NCBI GenBank assembly: GCA_012932295.1
Contig: JAAONU010000004.1
Span: 12,276,630 to 12,340,629 of the forward strand
Source of the DNA: Cyclina sinensis
Lineage: Eukaryota; Mollusca; Bivalvia; Venerida; Veneridae
Reading direction: 5' to 3'
Length of the DNA stretch: 64,000 nucleotides
The position numbers and the translations under genes were made by a program. The notes beneath the pieces were generated by a model that saw nothing but the letters and a program-made list of their open reading frames with translations, ran no database searches and had not been told where the DNA came from. Numbering within the stretch: position 1 is the first letter of the stretch; the number at the start of each line of letters is the position of its first letter. This document shows, one piece after another, positions 35,701 through 46,957 of this stretch.

Positions 35701-36461
35701 TTCGTAATGAAATCTAATATTATAATATTTGGTATATTTACTCATAATCACTGTGTTTGATTCCTCGATGTTTTTTTAAGATGGTGTGATATGTTAAGGT
35801 TTTATCTTAAATATAGTTTAATTAGTTTCATTTTAAATATTTTATTTATACTACAAGAAATGCAAAGCAGAGAAAGTATAAAATCCTACAGTAATCCTGT
35901 GTCTTATAACCCTGCCTTGCCTACAATCAACATAACACACTGATATGGTTTTGTACTGATTCAAACCATAACGGCAGTATTTGAATTATTTCAAATCTGG
36001 ATTTCATTTCTTCTCTTTTTATCATCAGCAACGTTAATGTAATTGCACTTATATGATAAATTGCAAATGCATCAAATAACAAGTTTGACAGGTAGTTATA
36101 AATAACATTTTGATAAACTTATAAGCACATTTTGCAGTCTTTGTGGCTTCTTATGGTACTTGGGATTGCTTTAAAGAGGCATAACTTAATAATTTAAGGC
36201 TTTCCAATATCAAAATCTTATAACTGTAAATGGTTCTGAACCAATCATTTCACGATGTCAAAGTTTGAGGATGAAATTTTAAGTACAACAAAAAATGAGA
36301 GTATTAATATAAGACATTATACGAGTATATAGAAAATTTGTGATATTATATTAGGTGGATAATGGGCTATTTTTTAGTGTCTACATATATCTATAACTGG
36401 AAATGTTTTAACAGAATGTAGTTATTTAGTATCTACATTATCTATTGATCTATCAATTTTT

Positions 36462-36469
36462 AGAGGGAA

Positions 36470-36501
<32 letters not shown>
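36462..36501. repeat. GA-rich microsatellite
   Basis: Interrupted then pure GA repeat (GAGAGAGAGA), about 40 bases. Confidence 0.85.
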
Positions 36502-36774
36502 TTATGAATCGTTTAAGAATGAACCCCCAAGATGCGTCAACAACACGCTAAAACTGTAGGCATCCCTTGTTCCAGTTGTTAAAGCTTATTTTCAGCAATC
36601 CTTAACGGAAAGAAAGAAAGAAATGAATTACTATACATATTTAAGAAGATATAGCTGAGTCTCAAATATTAACAACACTTGTTAAGACTAAGGCTGTCTT
36701 TAATGTCCTGTCACTATACGAATAATCCCCAGCTGTTATAATTAAGAGACTTGGCAAAGTTTCAAATTTTAAAG

Positions 36775-37860
36775 TTTATTCGGGAAAAATCTACATAATT
36801 CATGCCTCAGGTCATTAACAATAATAAAGATAACATAACATATTACAGACAATAGTTGCATACACAAAAAAGCACATGCATACATATATGAAAATAAAGT
36901 TAAGATTAAAATTTTTCAAAACATCTTCTCTATGTTTCATTGCTTCTTTAATATATTTTTATGTTATTTAATAATTCAGTGTTTTTTGTTGACAATAACT
37001 TATTAAATTTCTGTAAAGATGGCAACTGAATATTACCTAAGTGTTTCTTTCTAAAATCTGAATATTTTGTACAACAAAGTAAAAAATGAAATTCAGATTC
37101 AACCATATTCTGGTCACATAATTTACAGAGTCGGTTATTTCTTTGCATGTTATGGTATCCACCTGTTTCGATTTCTAAATTGTGAGTAATTAATCGCGTG
37201 GAGTTGAATGATTCTATAAATTGTTATTACGAAATTTAAAAAAATATTATTCAAGAGGAATATTTGTTTTATATATGTAATAGCTGTCAAATTTTTGGCA
37301 TTTCATTTATCGGTGTACTCTATTCTTCAATAGATTGATAGTATAGCATACGTTTGCATAATGGAAAATAATTTTGATTCATAAACCTAGTTTATCTATT
37401 AATTGGATGATTTGATTTGCCCAACATGTACCGCTTTTGTTCTGCACTGGTCTTGGTAAATAGAATTTATAGCTGTACCAGGATTCTTCATGACTTTAGC
37501 CATAACTTAACAGACCTTAGTTTACAAAGAACTGATAACGGTACTTTTCCTAATTCTCAAAAAAAACGTGTTATTCAGAGTTTGACTATTGACACCAAAA
37601 ATACATTTGCAAAATTTTGCGTGTAGTTTATATATGTCTTTGATATTATATACACCCCATACCTCTGCCCCATAGAGTACTATACGAATCAAAAAGTGAT
37701 AACTTCATTTTAACATTCATCTCAACACGATCGAATAGAGACAACAAATAAAAAGAAGCCCTAAGCGCTTTTTCTTGTATCGTTTTGACAGCTACTTTGA
37801 ATGTTCCTGCAAAGACAGAAAAGAAATCTTTGTTTGCAAAATAATGTGATGCTGCATTTT
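36775..37860 (-). mobile_element. 5'-truncated non-LTR retrotransposon: C-terminal reverse-transcriptase tail
   Basis: Minus-strand reading with several stops and frameshifts. From 5' to 3': KTIQEKALRASFYLLSLFDR, IVLYGAEVWGVYNIKDIYKL, HAKFCKCIFGVNSQTLNN, then after breaks NNRLCKLCDQNMVESEFHFL and LCCTKYSDFRKKHLGN. The YGAEVWG...FCK...GV run and the terminal CxxC..ESEFHFLL.C Cys/His motif are typical of the region after the RT domain in LINE ORF2 proteins of invertebrates. The catalytic part is absent. It is a dead, 5'-truncated copy. Confidence 0.75.
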
Positions 37861-38534
37861 AACAGAGCACTGGTACATTTCATATGACTGAATGTGTATG
37901 GTTTACCCATGTATAATCATGTAATATATTTAACAAAACTTTACTATGTGTACCTGGTCCAGGAGTGGGTGAAAACAAAGACTACTAAATGATATGAACA
38001 AGAACACCTTCCAAATTATGACCACCTGCTCATCAGGACCTGAGAGCCAGTCACCAGGAGCATCAAAGATAATTCTTATTTTTTAATAAAAATATATTAA
38101 TTGCATATCTTAAAAGTCATTGACATAAAGGGTGATTTTATTTTGTTTTCTTCTATTAAAATGATTGATGGCATTTTAATGTAAATCTGTTCAAATGATG
38201 ACCAGAAAAAAGGTTGAGTTTCCTAGTGCTCCTAGTATGTCCCAGCTACATACATTTTCATGTTAATATACACCCATATCACTGTTTGAACACAAATTAA
38301 ATGTCATTTACGCCAGATTCTTGTTCGTACCAGATGACACACTTGGTTTACTTAAAATATATCTGTTTAAGGTAAAACAGTATGTAAAAAGAAAGTTATT
38401 TTAAAATAGATTTTTAGAGAGTTATTAACTACCATTCTCATGTTGTTTTATTTTATTGTTTTTTTTCTGTTTTCTTCTGTATTTTCTTTCTAATAGCTTC
38501 AGACAGATTTTTGTCGAGTAAAGTGAAATGAAGT

Positions 38535-38820
38535 GAAGTGTGAGGTGAGGTGAGGTGAGGTGAGGTGAAGTGAAGTGCTTGTTTATAATAGTATCACACC
38601 TACTGAAAGGGCCAGCCTCCTGGGCTCATGAGACACCTTATAAGTGTGCACATTTACATCCCGATTCCTTATCGTATGTGCCAGGCGGACACGCAATACG
38701 TAACCATTCTTTAACTAGTTGGCGGCTCACCAACCGGCCGCATCAGAACAAGCACCTGACAAGACTCGAACCTTCGACCTTCCGCTCTGTACGCAGACGC
38801 CTTAACCACTAGGCCACGGA
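38535..38820 (-). mobile_element. tRNA-derived SINE with pentanucleotide tail
   Basis: On the minus strand the head reads GTGGCCTAGTGGTTAAGGCG (A-box like) and GAAGGTTCGAGTCTTGTC (B-box like), spaced as in a tRNA promoter, without a full acceptor stem. The body runs to about 38590 and the copy ends in a CTCAC-type repeat (plus strand GGTGAGGTGAGGTGAG at 38540-38570). Typical SINE layout. Confidence 0.65.
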
Positions 38821-39113
38821 TAATTTAAACTGAGAGATTCGGCAGAAGTTTCCATTGAAGACACTTTTAAATGAAAAAAGCAGAAGAACTGTTTAATAAA
38901 AATGACGGCCATATATCTTGGTTACTCGTCTGTTAACAGGCCTAACTGTATCTATTTGTAACGTAATTATCTCACGCCTTTTGTCTCGGATGTTTCGGGA
39001 ATCACGTGATTTTGCTCCGTATTATTATGGTTTTCCCGTGCATATCTGTAAAGATTTCCCATATTATTCATTTCAATATATAAATACAAGATCCCATTGA
39101 GGGTGACAGTATA

Positions 39114-39613
39114 CAGTTATTTCATGTGTGTTTGGGGAACAGTCAAAACTATTGTCCCGAGGTGTCAGGTGCCTAACGGCCTCGGGCAAGAGTTCGAAAG
39201 TCTTCCCTGACACCTCGGGACAATAGTTTTGACTGTTCCCCAAACACACATGAAATAACTGTTTTATTACCTAATGCTCTATATAACTGTTTAAATACCT
39301 AATATTCTATACAATTTGACTATAATGGAATTAAATGAACGTAAAGCGCCGTCAGGGTCCTTGAAAAAAGTACATGTTTTCAATTTTAGTAACTTTCACT
39401 TTATAACATCCTGTTGCGCAAACTATTGCGCACAATAAAAGCATATGATTGGTTCAAAAGTCAACTATGAAACTGTTCGAGCTATTGCCCGGTCAACAGT
39501 TTAAACTGTTGCCCGGACCTGAATAAATTGTTGCTGGCGTACTTGAAAGATAGGAAAATGCCAGGAAACAGACAAAAATAAAGAATTACAAGTTATGTAG
39601 AGCATTAGGTAAT
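39114..39613. mobile_element. Hairpin-plus-body element, second family
   Basis: Arms 39114-39169 and 39206-39261 are perfect 56-base inverted repeats around a 36-base loop. Immediately after, a body at about 39267-39613 is bounded by its own inverted repeats, TTACCTAATGCTCTATA and its near-complement TGTAGAGCATTAGGTAA. Inside the body are further small palindromes (CAGTTTAAACTG; TTGCGCAAACTATTGCGCA). The design equals that of 4087-4439 and 47764-48342. No coding sequence. Perfect arms suggest recent formation or gene conversion. Confidence 0.7.
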
Positions 39614-40239
39614 GATACATAATGTTAATCACAGAAAGTTAACGTTAACAGAGGTGTGAGCGAATATGATGTTGAGTACTGAACAGAGTATAAATGAAAC
39701 AAAGACACAGACAGTAACTAGGTTATAGTTCATTTTCAGGTTCGACCTATATATGAAGGCTTCTTTAAATAACCTACAAATATTTACTAGAAAGGTTCCC
39801 ATTTATACTTCCATCGACTGTTATTTAATCTTCAAATAAACCTAAGTACTTTGATAGTCTCTCCAAACTATTGTATTGTTATATAGTAGGCTAGGAGCTT
39901 TAAAAGCTGAATTCTGGATAAACTGTTGTTGCTTTTGTTGTTGTTGTATTTGAGACGTTCTAGACAATAAGAAACAAATGCTCTCACCATAGGTACAAAC
40001 AGGTAGGTCGCCCGACACACCTAAAGACTTACAATTAGTGAGACATTTCAACAGGCTGTAAGTACTCAAGCAGATGTTTAAAACACCACTTTTTTACACA
40101 GTGTTATAATTCCTTAGCTTAATCTTAAAATGGAATCATATCCAGTAGGGAAAAACAAGAATCGATGGGATCAGGTTATGCTCCCTGAAGTTCTCTCATT
40201 CATAGGATTTAGAACTCCAAATAACGACGTGCAGAGTAA

Positions 40240-40400
40240 TGGTTCTTGTGCACTGCACTTCTCCTCTGTGAGATATACCCACCTATGAAGTTTCATGTTG
40301 ATACCTTATTATTTTTTGAGTCATGGTCCGGACAAATAGCGTGACGGACGGACGTTCGGACGCTGTACGGAAAAAGCGGCAACTATATACACCGGGGAAA
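40240..40400 (+). mobile_element. Right-end fragment of a family i tandem-repeat element
   Basis: One unit resembling the 12579-13735 core (TGAGATATACCCACCTATGA, AAGTTTCATGTTGATA, GGTCCGGACAAA) followed by GTGACGGACGGACG and a GC-rich end. Left part missing or too diverged; truncated copy. Confidence 0.6.
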
Positions 40401-42626
40401 ATAAAAACAATAGAAGTCAGGTAAATGGCTGCTGTTATCATTCAATCATATTCTTAAAATCATATGCACATTTTAATATATAACATTAACTTTAATTTGA
40501 AGGGAGACACAGCTGTTGTCCTTCTGAACAGAATATTTTAAACCTATACAGTTATGATTACAAATTATATGTACAATGCTGCAACTTGTCATTTTAAGAC
40601 CTTTCTTCGAGAACTCAGCTGTTCATCTTCCAAGCATAAAATGTCTGCATGCAAATATTGACACAATGCGTAGGTAGCGTCTTGATGTCGCATCATCGTT
40701 TGACTTTTACAAGAAACAGAATATGTTATCCTTGATTTGTCAATAAAATGTCAGGGCATACATTTCATTTTACAATAGAGCAATCAAGGAAGTAATCGAT
40801 ATTCCTGAATATGGCTGTATCAGCTTTACAAGTTTTATAACATCAAATTCCCTCCCTTTAGCCAATCTATAAAGATGTTACCTGCTCTACAACACCATTA
40901 AAAACAAATTTCAATAGGCAATCTTTAGGAAAGTTTTGTGCATAAAGCAAAGACCTAGCAACCACAGAGGAACGAGGGTGGGGGTCACTACCCCTTATCG
41001 ATCTTCCTTATTTGAAGGTCTTTATTCATATCTCAAATACAAGTTTATATCATTTACTTATTATCTACTGGTGTCTATACATGCACACACACAAGCGCAC
41101 ACATACAAGCGCACATACACACAAGATTTTTATCAGCAAATATCGTAGTGACATCTCAGCTCATACATATTGCTTCTTGTTAATATGAATGTCACTTTGT
41201 CAGTTTAACAGTTAAGAAACAACAATAAAAAAACCTCAAACGTCAATTTTAACAGTTTATTGTACAATTTATGTTAATAAAGTATTAATGATTACGTTAC
41301 TATGTTTTTGTTCCCACTGGTTTGAATGTAAAAGTACATTTATTCAGACACTAAGCAAAACTACTGCTTTTTATGTGACAACAAGCCCTGAAGCCACATA
41401 CCGTACTTTTTCCTTAAATTCAAATGAAAGACCATGGTGTATCAATACCTGTTGTTTAGCATAGAGAGAAAGGGGTTCTCATTTAATGTGATATCTTCTA
41501 GCTTTACACAACATCTTCTAGTTACAACTCATCCAAAGGCAAATACTGTGATTCATAGTGTAGTGGAACCTGAACTGACTATCATGTGATCCAAACTCCA
41601 CTCGGCGGTTACTTCCCTTTATATAGGGGAAGTAGTACTATATAGTTTTTGGTGGTCTTTCTAGAGACATTCCGTTATATGAGACTTGTCTTTCCATCCA
41701 TCAGTCTCGAGTCGAATCAGTTCAAGTGCGAAAGCAAAACAATATTATCAGAACAATAAATATTAAACTGGTCTCCACCTGAGGATTCAGGTTTAAGGAA
41801 ATGTCAGGTGACAACAACATGATACTGTACTTCTTCATTAAATTCAAAATGGTCTCCAAAAATGTCAGAGAGCAGACAAATCTGTAGCAAAAGTATAGGA
41901 ATGTGAAAAAAAAACAACAACAACAAAACTGTTACTACTGATAAGTCTTGTGTTTGAATAGTTTTGAAAAGTACTTGCAATCTGCATTATAACACTACAA
42001 AAGTGAAAATGTTCACTTGCTGACAAGTTGCAAGAGGCATCTGTAAATTTGGTGCCACGATTTCTTTACTTCATGTTGAACAGAAGCTTTCAGGTTACAG
42101 TGTTTCAGAGGAGGATTTAATGTGAGGAGCTCCATATCTGTCATATTAGTTTTACTAAGATTTCTCTTTAAAAACCTCAACAAAAGGACGCCAGGCTATA
42201 GAAGGTTCAGGCATTTTGTGACAAAAGGCAAACACCTACACACATACCCAGCTGGTGTCTTGATAGGAAGTATTAATTGTGACACCATTAATTTACCTTG
42301 ATTCAACATTTTAAAAAGTAAAGATGTGCAACCATTAACATTGGACTGTCTTTATAGGTTCATTTTAAACTGCATTTGTTCCATCCAGACACTCGATTGC
42401 AAAAAAGTATTGCACACGCTTCAAGGCTGTGCTTAAGTGTGAGTTTGAGGTTTGGTTTTACAATAAATTAATGCATACCGGTAAATGTTGCCAAATAAAA
42501 TGATTCATGTTTAAAATGTTTTGCTCTAAGGTCCAAATATTTTACTTCGTATAAACAAAACCTTGCTTAAGGTATGACAGGTATACAATTTACATGAAAA
42601 TGCATTTTACACCACTGTTTACTATA

Positions 42627-44760
42627 ACAAGAGGGCCATGATGGCCCTGGATCGCTCACCTGAGTACTTTGGCTGTAGGTTTGCTGTTAAGCGGTATTTC
42701 ATTTTTTAATTGAAAATATATAAGTGCCTACAAACCAAATATGTAAAATATCAGTCAATAAATAAAGGCTCTATGACAGAAAGTAGAAATATCTATTATA
42801 AGCTATGGTGACCTTGACCTTGACCCAGTGACCTCAAACCCTACCCATGGGTAGAGGTCCATGCAAGGAACCTATATACTGAATATCAAAGATATTGGTC
42901 TATAACCGAAGGCTTTATGAGGTACAGTAGATAAATCTATTTTTAGCCTCCGTGACCTTTAACCTAATCCAATCATTTGAAAAAGCTTGATAAAGCAGTG
43001 CTTCATGCCAAATTTTAAAATCCAAGGCCTTGTGGTTTCAGACAAGAAGATTTTTAAAGATTTCCTTTTTAACATATTAAGGGCCCCCGGGGCGGGGCAA
43101 ATTTTGACCCAAAGGCCAATATTTAAACAATATTGGTAAAGGTTCTTTACACAATACTCAACACCAAATATCTAAGGTCTACACCTATTTGTTTTTGAGA
43201 AAAAATATTTTTCATGTTTTTCCTATATAAATCAATGTAAAACAAGAGAACCCTGGGGTGTGGCCAATTTTGACCCAGGGGACATAATTTGAACAAACAT
43301 GGTAAACATCCACTAGACAATGCTACATACCAAATATCTAAGCTGTAGGCATTGAGATTTCCAGTAAGAAGATTTTTAAAGATTGCCATTTTTACATATT
43401 AAGGGCCCCCTGGGGTGGGGCCAATTTTTACCCCAGGGCCAACATATAAACCATACTGGTAAAGGTTCTTTACACAATACTCCACACCAAATATCTAAGG
43501 TCTAGTCCTATTAGTTTTGGAGAAAAATGATTTTTCATGCTTTTCCTATATAACTATATGTAAACCAAGAGAACCCTGGGGCATGGCCAATTTTGACCCA
43601 GGGGATATAATTTGAACAAACTTGGTAGACATCCACTAGACAATGCTACATATCAAATATCTAAGCTGTAGGCATTGAGGTTTCCAGTAAGAAGATTTTT
43701 AAAGATTGCCATTTTTACATATTAAGGGCCCCTGGGGCGGAGCCAATTTTGACCCCAGAGCCAACATATAAACAATACTGGTAAAGGTTATCTACACAAT
43801 ACTCCACACCAAATATCTAAGGTCTAGTCCTATTAGTTTTGGAGAAAAATGATTTTTCATGTTTTTCCTATATTACTATATGTAAACCAAGAGAACCCTG
43901 GGGCGTGGCCAATTTTGACCCAGGGGATATAATTTGAACAAACTTGGTAGACATCCACTAGACAATGCTACACACCAAATATCAAAGCTGTAGGCATTGT
44001 GGTTTCTGAGAAGAAGATTTTTAAAGATTTCCTTTTTTACATATTTAGGGCCCCCGGGGCAGTGCCAATTTTGACCCCAGGGCCAACATATAAACAATAC
44101 TGGTAAAGGTTATCTACACAATACTCCACACCAAATATCTAAGGTCTAGTCCTATTAGTTTTGGAGAAAAATGATTTTTCATGTTTTTCCTATATAACTA
44201 TATGTAAACCAAGAGAACCCTGGGGCGTGGCCAATTTTGACACAGGGGACATAATTTGAACAAACTTGGTAGACATCCACTAGACAATGCTACAAACCAA
44301 ATATCAAAGCTGTAGGCACTGTGGTTTCTGAGAAGAAGATTTTTAAAGATTTCCTATATAAGTCTATGTAAAAGGAAGTGACACCTGGGACGGGGCCAAT
44401 TTTGACCCCAGGAAAATAATTTGAATAATTTTTGTAGAGTTCCATTAGAGGGTGCTAAATGCCAAATATCTAAGTTCTAGGCCTTGTGGTTTCAGACAAG
44501 AAGATTTTCAAAGTTTTTCCTTTAAGTTGCCATAGCAACCAGAGTTCTGCATGGAATCAAATTCTTTGAACAATTTTGGTAGAGCTTCATGCAAGGAACA
44601 TTTCTGTGAAGTTTTGTTGAAATTGGCTTGGTGGTTTAGGAGGAGATGTTCTTTCAAACAAAAGTTTATGGACGCACGGACGCACACACGCACCGACGAC
44701 GGACGGACATTGACTGATCACAATACCTCACCTTGTGCACTATGTGCACAGGTGAGCTAA
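42627..44760 (+). mobile_element. ACAAGAG-headed tandem-repeat element, family iii (HINE-like), 2.1 kb
   Basis: Begins ACAAGAG (42627-42633) overlapping a perfect hairpin AGGGCCAT G ATGGCCCT (42632-42648), then GCTCACCTG (42654-42662). The core has four to five units of about 322 bases (AGGGCCCCCGGGGCGGGGCC, CAATTTTGACCC, AGACATCCACTAGACAATGC). The right end has a GACGGACGGAC run, then a hairpin CCTTGTGCAC TAT GTGCACAGG (44731-44752), with CAGGTGAGC (44749-44757), the exact complement of the left GCTCACCTG. Subterminal inverted repeats, tandem core and right-end hairpin are the published HINE plan (from memory). Confidence 0.75.
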
Positions 44761-45770
44761 AAAAATGACATATAAACACATGTTGGTGCTTCTGAGCTGG
44801 TAAAATGCCAGATTATAAGCGGATGTATGTATTGGTAGATGTCAATTTGCTATTTACCACTAAATATGCTTCTGTCACTCCTCTCTTGTTCTGACAAAGC
44901 AGTTTATATGTGAATTATACATATCGATGTAACTTCTGATTAGTTTGGTGTGCTTCTTAGACTATGAGCTCTTAACTCAATGGTCAGCTTTTAATTGTCA
45001 GAAATAAAACAACTGCAAATGGAAAAAAATTACTACAGTCAATAGAAAATATTAAATGTGTTTTAAAATCGTTTATAAAAGTGCCTTGTGGAAATTTTAT
45101 TCAAAGTGTGTACAGTATGGTCAACACAAAGTAGGAAAACCTTTATACAACCAATTTGAATGTATATATTTTCTTCTCCAATGTTTGTACATTATTTTCT
45201 CATTACACAAACAGCCACTTCCTCATCAAAATAAATGCAACTCTCATCAGTTTACAGTATATATATTCAGTTACAACAGAGTACACAAACTACGACTGTA
45301 ATATCAATCAATATTGAATCTTGAATAACAATAAATAGCTCGAAAATTGCAGAAGTCACAATGGTGGCTCCATTTGAATTGCATACTAGATCTATACATG
45401 TTTATAATATAATGTCTGCAATGGCAAAAGGGACATTAGCAAAAGTAACCCCTCAAGATTTAACAGAATTTTATCACTTAATGTCATGTAAAACCTTTAC
45501 CATGTTATAAGGTCTTTATGAAATCCTACTGGAAATACACCAGTGATCTGAATATAAAATAACCCGTGGTCTCTTCACTCTCTTGTCAATCCTAATTCTA
45601 AAGTCAGAGATCATTTATTTGGTTTTATGACAAAGGACATACAATACATATTTTCTATAATTCCATACACTATTAAAGATGATAAACTTCTTGAATGAAA
45701 AGTCGACGACTGCAGAGGTCTACAGCACGGCTACTAAAATTTTGAAATCTCAATCGGTCCGAGACCTCGA

Positions 45771-45796
45771 CCCCCCCCCCCCCCCCCCCCCCCCCC
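45771..45796. repeat. Poly(C) tract, 26 C
   Basis: Uninterrupted run of 26 C followed by ACCCC, flanked by GAGACCTCGA and CGAGACC. Length is likely polymorphic and error-prone in sequencing. Confidence 0.95.
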
Positions 45797-46290
45797 ACCC
45801 CGAGACCAAGAACCAACAAAAAAAAACAGAAATGATTTAAGGGCAAAAAACAATTTCAGTTATGATAGTGTTGACGTCACGAAAATATGTGTTTTTCAAA
45901 GCGAAAGTAGAATTAGAGCTAATTTTACGTCAAACTGTAGACTCTACAGTACTGTCTTGTCAACCCTTTACTCCATACACGTCTTCCCTTATCAGACCCC
46001 TTATCTCAATGCAGTGATGATATATACAGTCTAAATGTGATTATTCAGTTCTAAGATTTTGTTCAATGAATCAATGGTGATTCAGATGAGGGAGAATTTG
46101 ATATTGTTTTAAAACCTGGAAATACACACTTTGTGATAATATTTGCAAAAGTATATTTTTTTGTCCTGTTTTTACTAGTTCCTTTTAACTACGATTAAAC
46201 TTCCGCTTAAGTACAAATGCCTTTAAAGTAAGAAACAAGAAAAAATTAATTTTATTTACAGATTCTGTGTATCATTTAGTATAAGCTTGT

Positions 46291-46296
46291 TTTATT
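46291..46296 (-). terminator. Candidate poly(A) signal of INO80C
   Basis: Minus-strand AATAAA about 530 bases past the stop; a second lies at 46251-46256. Either would give a 3' UTR of about 0.5 kb. Candidate only. Confidence 0.3.
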
Positions 46297-46609
46297 TCAC
46301 ACAGTTGCCTGTATATTTTAGTTCCTACAAGTGAGTTCTAATCCAGATGAGGCCAAACAGGGTTTGACAGGGCAGCACTATTCAAGTAACAGGTGGGTAT
46401 TTGGTGGTGGTGGGGAAATAAGTCACATCACTCCTGCCGTTATGCTCTAGTTACAGTCCACAGGCACAGGGTTCACTATATCTCTGTGACACAGTACATT
46501 CCATGAATAATGTGACCAGTGTTCACACCTCCTTTCCATCAGATTCAATGTCTTCTGAATCAAGTTTGATTAGCACATTTCACCTGAATTCGAAACAGTT
46601 CGCTTCAAA

Positions 46610-46840
46610 AAATGTCTTAACTGGTACATTTCCTTTGTATTTCAAAATCAGACTGGCATATTTCTGATAAAATCCTGACCAGTATATTTAACTTGAAATT
46701 CAGACCAGTATATTTCATTTAAAGTTCAGACTGGTACATTTTCCTCCAGCTCTGGCTGGTTAACATTTCCTGGCATTTAGACTGCTATCTTTCCCACTAA
46801 GTCTAGACTGGTATCATGTCTCTGGCTTTCAGACTGGGAT
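46610..46840. repeat. Degenerate 25-27-bp repeat in the INO80C 3' UTR, reaching the stop codon
   Basis: About nine diverged units built on TTCAGACTGGTATATTTCC occur at 25-27-base spacing (near 46624, 46651, 46678, 46703, 46728, 46753, 46780, 46805, 46830). The last unit, TTCAGACTGGGATATTTGC, contains the INO80C stop codon and the codons before it (minus strand ANIPV-stop). Confidence 0.65.
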
Positions 46841-46957
46841 ATTTGCTCTTCGTAAAGTCAGACAACCAGTCACTAAATCACCTGGCATCATTTTTATCCT
46901 TGAAAATTCTTCTGCAGTTGTAAACCTCAGCTTGGTCTGGGGATCTGTGTACTTTGC
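46829..46957 (-). CDS. INO80C: INO80C exon 5 (YL1_C domain, stop)
   Basis: Acceptor CTATGTATTTCAG then GCA-AAG-TAC; 42 codons and TGA. Encodes AKYTDPQTKLRF onward, nearly the whole YL1_C domain. Confidence 0.93.
   Translation of the reverse strand, partial: AKYTDPQTKLRFTTAEEFSRIKMMPGDLVTGCLTLRRANIPV

Larger units (their letters stand above)
28101..36774. other. Gene-poor intergenic region, 8.7 kb
   Basis: AT-rich. Contains a 47-bp minisatellite (29780-30043), a 3x32-bp repeat with CRE cores (31268-31363), a GT microsatellite (32745-32781) and a GA-rich tract (36462-36501). Open frames here are short and look random; I support no gene. Confidence 0.5.
37861..46250. other. Gene-poor region between LINE relic and INO80C
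   Basis: No gene supported. Holds a tRNA-like SINE (38535-38820), a hairpin-plus-body element (39114-39613), a family i fragment (40240-40400), a large tandem-repeat element (42627-44760) and a C tract (45771-45796). 40401-42626 and 44761-45770 show nothing I can name. Confidence 0.5.

Noticed and set aside
38746..38820. Possible tRNA gene on the minus strand
   Set aside because: A- and B-box-like sequences are present, but the 5' and 3' acceptor stems do not pair and a SINE body and tail follow.
44727..44760. Canonical Helitron 3' end (hairpin followed by CTAA)
   Set aside because: CTAA does follow the hairpin, but the next base is not T, and the subterminal inverted repeats fit Helentron/HINE better than canonical Helitrons.
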